Of a DNA stretch of 33,985 bases, positions 22,885 to 32,400 are shown piece after piece. The stretch comes from Bacteroidales bacterium (lineage in GTDB: Bacteria; Bacteroidota; Bacteroidia; Bacteroidales; ML635J-15): the NCBI GenBank assembly GCA_017551515.1, contig JAFZLK010000014.1, positions 1 through 33,985 of the forward strand, in the 5' to 3' direction. Numbering within the stretch: the stretch's first letter is position 1; each line of letters opens with the position of its first letter. Under the pieces are notes generated by a model. That model had not been told where the DNA came from and made no database searches. It saw nothing but the letters and a program-made list of their open reading frames with translations. The position numbers were made by a program, and so were the translations under genes.

Positions 22885-24015
22885 ATGATAGATAGATTAT
22901 TAAGCAAAACCATTGATAACAAGCTTTTTACTGGCAAGATTATTGTTTTGACAGGTGCACGACAAGTAGGAAAAACGACATTGCTACGACAAATTGTACA
23001 AGACAAAACCGATTGCCTTTGGTTAAACGGCGATGAACTGCAAATTCAAAACCTATTCGATAATGCATCGGCAGATAGGCTGCTTTCCGAATTCAAAGGG
23101 TATAGGATTGTCATAATTGATGAAGCACAGCGCATAAAAGATATAGGTTTGCGACTGAAACTTGTCGCTGATGCTGGTAGCGACATACAAGTAATAGCCA
23201 CAGGAAGTTCTGCCTTTGAACTTGCCAACAAAGTAAACGAACCTCTAACAGGTCGCAAATGGGAATACCAGATGTTTCCTATTTCATTTGGAGAAATGGT
23301 TGCACACCATGGAAAACTTAAGGAAATGAGAATGTTACCACGACGCATCGTTTACGGATATTATCCAGAAGTAGTAATGAACGATGGCAACGAAATAGAG
23401 ATTCTGAAACTGCTTACCGATGCCTACCTTTACAAAGACATACTATCGTGGGAAAACATTAAACATCCAGATAAATTGCAGACACTTCTGCGCGCTCTCG
23501 CCTATCAAATAGGTTCTCAAGTGTCATTTAACGAACTAGCACAAATATGTTCGCTCGATGCAAAGACAATAGAAAAATACGTCGGTTTGCTCGAACAATG
23601 CTATATCATCTTCCGCTTGCCATCGTATGCACGAAACCTTCGCAACGAACTGAAATCTAGCCGCAAAATTTATTTTTATGACAACGGCATACGAAACGCG
23701 CTGATTGCAGACTATAATGCCCCCGAAATCAGACAGGACATAGGCGCATTATGGGAAAACTTTGTCATATCAGAACGCATGAAAAGCAATGAATACAATA
23801 AAAAATGGGCTAATAGATACTTCTGGCGCACTAAGCAACAGCAGGAAATTGATTATTTGGAAGAATACGGTGGGAAATTACACGCATACGAAGTGAAATG
23901 GAATCCCAAGGCAAAGGCTTCATTATCCAAGACTTTTGCTGATGCCTATACAAATGTTGAATATAAGGTTATTACTCCAGACAATATTGCTGATTTTTTG
24001 ATGCTGAATATATAA
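22885..24015 (+). CDS. AAA ATPase with DUF4143 domain
   Basis: A 376-residue protein of the large AAA_14/DUF4143 family common in Bacteroidota. Walker A is GARQVGKTT (24-32); Walker B is IVIIDEAQ (D79, E80). A winged-helix-like middle (LRALAYQIGSQVSFNELAQI) precedes the DUF4143 region. The C-terminal E-I-D-Y...Y-E-V-K-W (D323, E336, K338) has the D-ExK pattern of PD-(D/E)XK nucleases. The function of the family is not established; DNA-related or mobile-element roles are suspected. It has its own operator-rich promoter, and its stop codon abuts the stop of the convergent XRE gene with no base between. Confidence 0.9.
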   Translation: MIDRLLSKTIDNKLFTGKIIVLTGARQVGKTTLLRQIVQDKTDCLWLNGDELQIQNLFDNASADRLLSEFKGYRIVIIDEAQRIKDIGLRLKLVADAGSDIQVIATGSSAFELANKVNEPLTGRKWEYQMFPISFGEMVAHHGKLKEMRMLPRRIVYGYYPEVVMNDGNEIEILKLLTDAYLYKDILSWENIKHPDKLQTLLRALAYQIGSQVSFNELAQICSLDAKTIEKYVGLLEQCYIIFRLPSYARNLRNELKSSRKIYFYDNGIRNALIADYNAPEIRQDIGALWENFVISERMKSNEYNKKWANRYFWRTKQQQEIDYLEEYGGKLHAYEVKWNPKAKASLSKTFADAYTNVEYKVITPDNIADFLMLNI

Positions 24016-24240
24016 TTATTTCTGCTTGTACCAACGGCTTATGTCTTCGAAGAAGTTGTGTTCCAGTGCATCGGAGATTTTCATAAGCGTTTCGGTGTCA
24101 ATCCAACTGCGCGAGAAGATAAGGTATATGTTGTTGCGATGACAGCCCAATTGCTGTGCCAACCACGAAACCTTTATGCCTTTTCGTGTCATCTGTGCCC
24201 TAATGAGCGAACCAATATGTATTGTTGGAATGTCCTGCAT
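24016..24240 (-). CDS. Small XRE-family transcriptional regulator
   Basis: A 74-residue protein. IHIGSLIRAQMTRKGIKVSW, LAQQLGCHRNNIYLIFSRSW and IDTETLMKISDALEHNFFED form the complete helix-turn-helix domain of a compact Bacteroidota XRE group. The ATG at 24240 (MQDIPTIHIG) gives the usual family start; longer in-frame starts up to 24315 add 25 residues unlike the family. It is convergent with the ATPase gene and could regulate it or the accessory region, but this is inference. Confidence 0.75.
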   Translation of the reverse strand: MQDIPTIHIGSLIRAQMTRKGIKVSWLAQQLGCHRNNIYLIFSRSWIDTETLMKISDALEHNFFEDISRWYKQK

Positions 24241-24567
24241 CTGCCGTTGTCTGCCGTAAGCATACAAAAAGCGTGGAACCAATTTCTTGCCTGACTCTCG
24301 GGTTACCACACCCACCTATCTTACAAGTTATTCCACGCCGTAGCAATTACGGCATCGTTAACTTATCCTTGATAGGTTGTCCTCTAAAAAAAGAGGACTT
24401 TGTGGTAAATGAGAGCCAAGGGATAGTCACAAACGCTATCTGTCGCCTGTTATGTTATTTTAAGTTTCTAATTTCTATGTTTCTGGGTTCTGAGTTTTTA
24501 GGGTTAGTATAATGTTATATAGTGTTTTTGGCTAACGCCGTTTTTACATTTTGCTGTTTCTGAGTTT
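24241..24567. other. Intergenic region with three perfect hairpins and GTTTC-type repeats
   Basis: Hairpins: GCCGTA/TACGGC (24337-24353), GTCCTCT/AGAGGAC with an A6 loop (24379-24398), GATAG/CTATC (24422-24440). Further right (24450-24560) are GTTTCTGGGTTC, GGCTAACGCC and CTGTTTCTGAG sequences of the mini-hairpin family. No gene is evident. Confidence 0.5.
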
Positions 24568-25203
24568 TTAGAACCTGACTCCAAATCCGCCTTTTATAAG
24601 TGCATCCATGCCAATGTTTGTTTCAACAAGTCCGAAAATCCTGTCGTTGCCAACGCGGATGCCAATAGGCGTTATGTTGAACGCAAAAAGAGTGGTGGAT
24701 AAGCTAGAACCTTGCTTGTTGTCGTCGAATATTACAGCAACGCCTAGGTCAATGCCAGAATACAGTTTCACGTATTTTCTGTTGAGATACGAAAATTGTA
24801 CACTAGGCATAACCGATAGTGTAGATGTATTGTAGTGATTAACAAGAGCATTGGTTGTGTCGTAAACAGAAGTGGTCAGCCCTTCGTAAACTATTTTAGC
24901 ACCAGGACGAAGCCATGAATTTACCTGATAGTAGTAGTCAAGTCCATAAGTGCCAACAAATTTAGTGTCTGTTTTGTAATTATTTGCCAAACCATTTGCA
25001 ACCCCCTCTATTACAACCTTGAATAAGTCGAATATGCTGCCGAATCCGGACGGAGTACCTATGCTGGTTGATATTTCATTTCTAGGTTCCGTACTGTAAT
25101 CGTAATTATTTATGATTGAGTCTTGCTCTTGTCCTAATGCGAAAAACGGTAGGCTTGTTAGTGCGGTTATTGCTAAAGCAATGGTTATTGTCTTAGTTCT
25201 CAT
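24568..25203 (-). CDS. Small outer-membrane beta-barrel protein, function unknown
   Basis: A 211-residue exported protein: signal MRTKTITIALAITALTSLPFFALG, then amphipathic strand patterns (YGLDYYYQV, LSVMPSVQFSYLN, VKLYSGIDLGVAVIF, SLSTTLFAFNITPIGIRVG) ending in GFGVRF. A terminal aromatic residue is expected for an outer-membrane barrel. Two ATGs are close; GGAGGA sits six bases before the second (25203) but directly abuts the first (25209), so 25203 is the better start. This is one of few clear Shine-Dalgarno-like sites in the window. It lies 125 bases downstream of map on the same strand. Confidence 0.75.
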   Translation of the reverse strand: MRTKTITIALAITALTSLPFFALGQEQDSIINNYDYSTEPRNEISTSIGTPSGFGSIFDLFKVVIEGVANGLANNYKTDTKFVGTYGLDYYYQVNSWLRPGAKIVYEGLTTSVYDTTNALVNHYNTSTLSVMPSVQFSYLNRKYVKLYSGIDLGVAVIFDDNKQGSSLSTTLFAFNITPIGIRVGNDRIFGLVETNIGMDALIKGGFGVRF

Positions 25204-25328
25204 ATACATTCCTCCATTAATAATGTTATTTTTCCGCCATTTTCAAAAATTGTTCCATTTTGGATTTTCATCGTCTGCGGTATTTTTCCCTTCATGGTAA
25301 CGTCATCAAAAACATATTATAAATCACC

Positions 25329-26165
25329 TTAGTACGTCAATATTTCGTTCCCAGTTTCAGTAATCAGAATTTGGTGTTCCCACTGAGCCGAAGGTTTTAA
25401 GTCCTTGGTGACAACCGTCCAGTCGTTCTCGTCAATGTAGATTTCTTTCTTGCCCATGTTAATCATCGGTTCGATGGTGAAAGTCATGCCGGGGATGATA
25501 AGTTCTTCGGTGCCGCGCTTGCCGTAGTGAAGCACCTCGGGAGGTTCGTGGAATTTTACTCCGCAACCGTGACCGCAAAGTTCACGCACTACAGAATAAC
25601 CGTTCTTTTCGGCGTGTTCCTGAATAGCAGCACCTACATCGCCCATGCGAGCCCATGGTTTGGCGGTTGCAATTCCAATTTCGAGGCATTCTTTTGTAAC
25701 CTTAACAAGTCGCTTGCATTCTTCGCTCACCTCGCCAATCATGAACATACGCGATGCATCTGAAAAATAGCGGTTGTAAATTGTTGATACATCTACGTTT
25801 ACAATGTCGCCATTGCGTAGAAATTCGTTTTTGTTAGGTATTCCGTGGCAGACGATTTCGTTGCGCGAAACGCAGCAGCTCTTGGGGTAACCTTCGTAGT
25901 GAAGCGGGGCAGGGATTGCGCCGTGCGATCTTGTGAAGTCGTAAACCATATCATCGATGTCCTGCGTTGTGATGCCCTCGCGGATATTTTCCGACAGGTA
26001 GTCGAGCAGGGCAGTGTTAATCTTCGCGCTTTCGCGTATGCCTGCAATCTGTTCCTCGCTGCGAATGATTTTCAGAGGCGGAATCTTGTAGCCTTTCGCG
26101 CGGTATTCCTTTATTTTGGTCCGCAGTTCAATGGGTAGAAGCGGTGCGTATTCCTTTTTCGACAT
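25329..26165 (-). CDS. map: Methionine aminopeptidase, type I
   Basis: A 278-residue cytoplasmic enzyme that removes the initiator Met from nascent proteins. All five metal ligands of the pita-bread fold are present: D125 (VNVDVS), D136 (FSDASRMF), H199 (CGHGCG), E232 (TIEPMIN) and E263 (QWEHQ). The substrate-side H206 is in KFHEPPEV. About 30 extra N-terminal residues (PIELRTKIKEYRAKGYKIPP) precede the usual IIRSEEQIAGIRES start. It is isolated from ribosomal protein genes, so it may be a second copy; that cannot be judged here. Confidence 0.95.
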   Translation of the reverse strand: MSKKEYAPLLPIELRTKIKEYRAKGYKIPPLKIIRSEEQIAGIRESAKINTALLDYLSENIREGITTQDIDDMVYDFTRSHGAIPAPLHYEGYPKSCCVSRNEIVCHGIPNKNEFLRNGDIVNVDVSTIYNRYFSDASRMFMIGEVSEECKRLVKVTKECLEIGIATAKPWARMGDVGAAIQEHAEKNGYSVVRELCGHGCGVKFHEPPEVLHYGKRGTEELIIPGMTFTIEPMINMGKKEIYIDENDWTVVTKDLKPSAQWEHQILITETGNEILTY

Positions 26166-26182
26166 GCTTGAAAAATTTTGCG

Positions 26183-26226
26183 CAAAAATACAATAATATT
26201 TACGATTTTGAATTTACGATTTTAGA
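26183..26226 (-). promoter_or_regulatory. Promoter of map with upstream heptads
   Basis: On the minus strand TATTTTTG (26190-26183) matches TAnnTTTG. Upstream, after an eight-base spacer starting TATTA, come TCGTAAA, TTCAAAA, TCGTAAA and the degenerate TCTAAAA, repeating the arrangement seen at the chromate transporter and UbiA promoters. The leader would be about 15 bases. Confidence 0.65.
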
Positions 26227-26340
26227 TTTTGTTGCTCAATCCAAAGGTCAATCTGTCTTGCTGTTTGGCGGATTGTTCGACAGGTATTTTGCATGACCAT
26301 ATAATCCTATTTTTTTCTTTTTTTATTATAAGTATTTGTT

Positions 26341-26348
26341 TAAATTTG
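26341..26348 (+). promoter_or_regulatory. -7 element upstream of the adhesin gene
   Basis: TAAATTTG fits the consensus exactly and predicts a leader of about 105 bases before ATG 26457, long for this window. No TTTG lies at -33. The leader contains AGGAAG seven bases before the start codon region. Between 26227 and 26340 I see only the dispersed repeat at 26277-26298 and T-rich sequence. Confidence 0.5.
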
Positions 26349-26456
26349 CAACTTTGTTTAGAAGGTATAAAATGTTCTTTTGTTTGTTGATTATCAAGAT
26401 GTTAAGATTGTCGGCTTGATGAAAGAATATTGATTGTTAAAGATTATTAGGAAGAT

Positions 26457-29400
26457 ATGAAATATAGATTCGTAATGAAAAGATTAAAAAGACTGCTCAG
26501 TGGTGCATTTTTAGGCATGTTCGTTTTCTGGGGGAACGCACTGTTTGCACAAAATTATTCCACAATAAATTTCCGTTCGTCAGACGACAGCGTAGCGTAT
26601 ATGCGCTTGCAGGAACTGCGAGGAATGGAAATTGACGAAATGACCGCTGATGAATTGGAAGAATATAAATACTACAAAAATTCCGACCTTGACCAAAAAT
26701 ATCAACCCCTGAATATGTTTAAGGCGGGAAGTTCATCGTTCTGCCGTAATGCTATAGCATTCTGTACTGCTGAGGGTGTTTATTCGTATGCAGCAGGAAC
26801 TTCCGATGCACAGGCACTTGATTTCAGCAGTGGTGGAACAAATATATCTTGCTGCTACACAACTCCATCGCCTGCTTGGTTCTATATGAGGGCGGCTTCT
26901 GATGGTGACTTGCTTATTTTCATGGAGCATAGCGGAGGTTACGATATAGATTTTGTATGCTGGGGACCTTTTACTGCAGCAAGTACGCAGGAACTCTTGA
27001 ACAATTGTGTATCATCTTTACAAACTTCACCCAATCATGGCAACCACCGTCCTACCAATGGAAACCACTCTGGCAATATGGGAGGTTATCCAGATGGGAA
27101 TGTAATCGATTGTAGTTATAGCGTCGAGGCTACCGAATGGTGCTACATACCGAACGTGCATGCTGGCGACTGGTATATATTCCTGATTACAAATTATTCG
27201 AAGCGACCTGGTACAATATCGTTCCAATCGCAGTATCAGTCGTGGATGACAAGTTCGTCGGCGGCGGCAACCGACTGCAACATTATTGCCGACCTGAATC
27301 CGAGTACGCCTATATGTGCGGGAACAACATTGTCTATTACTTGTAGCGATGTTACAGGCGCAGAAAGCTATAAATGGTATTATCTTGGTGCAACTCGTAA
27401 CGAAACCGTTGGAAGTGGAACTCAGATTGCCACCACCCGAAACCTGAGCAGAACAAATGCAACAACAGCAATGACTGGTTGGTACGCTGTGGATATCCGT
27501 ATGTCATCAATAAGGACAAGTCGATTCCTTACATACGTGAATGTAATGCCGAAGCCAACTGCTCCTACAGTAAGCGCATCTCCTTCAGCAATATGTCGAG
27601 GTCAGCAGAACGCAACTATTACCGTAACAAATCCAGCAAGCGGAACATCTTATTCGTGGAGTTCTGGAGAGTCTGGCACTTCGATAAGTGTTTCGCCGAC
27701 AAGTGCAAGAACCTATTATGTTACTGCCTCACTTACCACAACAAATAATAATCCTAATACAAACTCCAGCGAAACAAAAACCTGTACTTCAACGGCAAGT
27801 GCTTGGGTGAGTGTGAATACACCACCAAGCGTAAGTATTACGCCAGCCGAATCGACTATATGCGATGGCAACTCTATACAGTTGTCAACATCGGTTTCCA
27901 ATTGCGACGGCTGTTCATATAGTTGGAGCAACGGACTGTCGGGAGCGAACCCTACAGCATCGCCTAGTGGCTCTACAACATATACTCTTACTGTAACCAA
28001 TTCGAATGGCTGTACCGCTACAGCAAATGCAACAGTAAATACAACTTCTGGTGGTGGTGCTGGAAGTTGCAATGTAGTGTATGTAAATACTACAGGTGGT
28101 GGTAATGGTCTGTCGCCATACGAGCCTACAGATATATTTACGGCCCTTAGCAATTTTACCTGTTCGGGAGCGTTGATATGTATGGAAGTTGGAACCTACA
28201 ATATTGATGTTCCTTTGGAACTTGGAAGCAATATTACCCTTGAAGGCGGATATTTCAACGATTTCAAACAAAAGACATCAGAAGCAGGTGCAACTACCAT
28301 ATACAGAACAAACACATATACCAATGGCTCACCAATTGCTCCTCGTATCGTTGCTGTAGAAGCAGGAAGTGGAACTAGTAATTTTGCTCTGCACGATTTG
28401 ACTATACAAACAGCAAATGCTCAAACTTTGCCAGCAGCTACATCAGGTTATACGGAAAACTTTGAAAGCACAGCAGGTACGGCATATAATACCGCAGGAA
28501 ATATGCCATCTGGATGGTATTCATATACAACAGCAACTGGTTCAAATATTGTAGCACCGCATGTATGTAGTGGTTCGTTATATAATTTTTATCATAGTGG
28601 AAGCCAGTCTCTAAATCTTGAATCGGGAACAAATGCAAATAATATTGCATATGCAGTAATGCCTGCATTTTCAAGCAGATCATATTCTTTTATATCTTTT
28701 TATTATAGACAAGAAAGTGTATCCCAAGGATTATTGGAAGTTGGATATGTAACGGCTAGGACTCCAGCGGGTTGTGGAAATTTTGTAAGTATTCAGACAA
28801 TAGTTGCATCTTCTACTATACATGAGGAATTTGTTGACATTAGTTCAGTTCCTGTTAATGCTTATATAGCATTTAAATGGCAAGTGACTAGTGGGACATA
28901 TTATGCATGTGATATTGATGATGTCAATGTTTATTTTTCTGAAACTAGCGGAACTGGTAATATAACAGCATCAAATTTTGGAACATCTACTTATGCTTTG
29001 CATTTGGATAATTGTAGCAACTATGAAATAGTGCGTTGCCAGTTGAAGGCAGGTAATGGAACTGCCGGAAAGACTGGAACTAATGGTACAGTGGGTGCGA
29101 CAGGAGCAACAGGAGCTAGTGGAACGAATGGAGAAGGAGCAAGTGGGGATTGTAGTGAATCGGCAGCTTCTTTAAGTGCAAAACAGGGTGGAGTAGGAGG
29201 AAGTTCTGTTGTTTCTGGAGGAAGAGGAGGAAATGGTGCATATGTAACCGGACAAAAAACATCTGGTTTTTTGTGGCAAAGAAATGATTATACTGGTTAT
29301 AATGCTACTAATGGCTCGATTGGTTCTTCTGTCTCCGGTGGAGGAACTGCGGGTACGGCGGGATATGGGACAACTACATCAAATGCCACTTCTACAAGTT

Positions 29401-32400
29401 CAGATGCTTCTGCATTTGCACCGGACCCAGCAACTCGTCATGGTGGCAGTGGCGGTGATGGTTCTGTAGGTGCGGCAGGTTCTTCATATACAATTGGCAA
29501 TACAAATATTGATTATTCTGCATATTTTATTCCGCGCAAGGCAGGTGAAGGAGCAAATGGCACACCAGGTGGCGGCGGTGGCGGTGGTGCAGGAGGCGGA
29601 TATGCTATTGCAATGGATTATGGAGCGACCTTAGATGCAAATGATACATGGGCTATCGCTAGTGGTGGAAGCGGCGGTGGTGGCGGCGGCGGTGGCGGAG
29701 GCGGCACCGGTGGTACAGGTGGATATGGTGGAGGTTCTTCTTTCGGATTATATCTTTATAATACAGGACTTTCTACCATAACAGACTCATATATTGTTTC
29801 TGGCACAGGAGGAGCAGGAGGTGCAGGAGGTGCAGGAGGTGCCGGTGGCACAGGTGGGGCTGGTGGAGCTAGTGGAATTTATGGTAGTGCTTCTACTACT
29901 GGAGGTGGAACATACGAAGGTAGTGCTACCGCTTATGCAGGTTTTGGTGGTTCTGGTGGAAAAGGTGGTTCTGGCGGTTCTGGTGGTTCCGGCGGTCGTG
30001 GCGCAAATGGTGTATCATACAAGATTGCCGTAGTTGGGGCTTCCGGTCTTACTTCTTCATCAACATCTGGCTACGATTTCAATCTTGACGGGCAAACCGA
30101 AATAATAGCAGGTTCGGAAGAATACCCGATTTCAAGATGTACGGGTGTAAAGATTGGAATATCTTCGGAAAACAGTTCATCTTTTAGTTCGTTTGGTTCT
30201 AATGCTTCTCCCTCAAGTGGGGCAAGCGGTTCGAATGTGGAATATAGTGCAATAGGAGGCAAGACACCCGTAACTGGTGGTAGCAACTATACTTCCTTTG
30301 TGAATATTGTCAATCCCGGACCAGACCTTTCGGGTGTTACAATCTCTGGTACAAATCCAGTATGCTGTTCGGGTGCATACGATTACTGTCTGACGAACAT
30401 GCCGGCAAACGAGGTGGTTCTTACAAACTGGTCGCTTACGACATCGGTTAGCGGTGTGGCATCGTTGGCATCGGGTACTACTGGAAACTGCGTCTCATTA
30501 AATATCAACAATACAACTGGTGCAGTTCAGGAGGCAACTCTTACAGTGGAACTTTCGACAAGTTGTTGCGGTATAGTTCGTGTCATAACTCAAACTATTA
30601 CGATAAAGCCTACTGTACCTAGCATTTCACTCGGTTACTCGCCTTCGTGGTGTTTGGGCGAGAACAATACGATAAGTATGGCCAATGTGCTGGACGGGTC
30701 GCTGTATTGCGACTTGACTTACCGCTGGGAGCATAACGGTTCTCCATTGGACGGAACAACAACAAGTTATACAGTAAACAATGTTTCGGATGCAGACGGT
30801 GGAACCTATACTTTAGTCGTTGCTGACGCCTGCGAAACAAGGCGTATAGATGCAAACATAACAGTAAATCCACTTCCTGTAATAAATGTTTCACAAGATG
30901 AGATACCTTGTGCAGGGCAGGTAGGGCATTTCGCAATAAGTTCAAGCGAAAATGCTGATATTTATTATACTATAAATAACGAACTTGGTGGAGCAGTGCA
31001 AGGTCCAGTTCATGTTACTGCTGGAGCAAGTACAGAAGTGTCGTTTACGGTATCTGAGAATTCGATCCTTACGATAACGGGAGCATCATTTGCCGGGTGT
31101 TCTGCCGATATGGAAGCACTTTACCCACTTGCAGTTTACAATCCTACAATGGATGTATATGCAGGTTCCGATACAACTGTTTGCGGGCGTTCAACTCGGT
31201 TGAAGGCAAATGCAGTATTTCACGATGGGATAACCTGGTCGGCAACTTGGACTACAGATGATACAGACATCACAATAGCAAATCCACACCTATATAATAG
31301 TATGGTAACATTGGCTGATGATGTTCCACTGCCGCATACTTCAACATTTACATGGACTGTACGTAATTTGCAATGTAATGTTGAAAGAAACGATGTTGTA
31401 CAAATTACATTTAGTACATTGGAAGCAAGCATAGATGAATTGATAAACGTTTCATGTAATGGTTATGACGATGGACGTATAACCGTAGTTGCAGATAACG
31501 GGGGTGTAGGTTCTTCATATACATACGCTTGGAGCGACGATAATAATCGTACTGGCAATACAGCAAACGGTCTTGCTCCTGGAACATATACTGTAACTAT
31601 TACAGATAATAATAGTTGTGTCGCAACATTGAGTGCGGAAATTACTGAACCGGATGAGTTGACGGCATCGATTTCGGCATCCACAATCCATTGCACTGGC
31701 GAAACAGCAACTCTTACGAATACTGCTAGCGGAGGTACAACTCCGTATGTTTATTCGTGGAGTGCCGATTCGGGAATTACGCTTGGTTCTACAAGTTCGT
31801 CAGAAACAACTTCAACCTTAATCTCCAATACTGCAAGAGTAACAGCGACGGCTTGTACTGCTACTTACAGTGTTGTGCTTACGGTTACAGATGACCATAG
31901 TTGTAGCGATGAAAAAACTGTGCAAATTACTATTGACGACCAGACTGCACCGACCATAGCAGGCACTATTCCGACAAAGAATGTGGAGGGTTGCTCTGCA
32001 ACTTTGACAACGTTGTATCCTGCATGTACAACTGTGTCCGCTCTCATTGACGAAGCAACGGCTTTGGGCGGTACACTGAGCATAACGGATAACTGCACAA
32101 GCACTTCCGATTTAAGGGTTAGTGTGTTAGAGACAAATACAGGCAGTTGCCCGATAGTTGTGACACGTACATATACTATTACCGACAATTGCAACAAATC
32201 GAGTACTGTGTCGCAGACAATTAATGTAAATACTCCCGACAACATAACATTTACTGGCGGTACAAATGCTATAACAGTAAATTGTGTAATCGGTATTGAT
32301 GCACCGCATACTATAACTCCAAGTGTAATGCCAACCGTTAAGGATGCTTGCGGACGTGATATTTCTAGTTCATACTCACTGACTACATCACCAAATTTGA

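Noticed and set aside
29041..30030. Possible PE-PGRS-like or frameshifted segment
   Set aside because: The frame stays open and consistent through the glycine-rich part, and flanking domains are in the same frame, so no frameshift is supported.
29284..30033. Plus-strand frames in an alternative phase (29284-29469, 29794-30033)
   Set aside because: They are phase-shifted readings of the glycine-rich repeat DNA of the adhesin.
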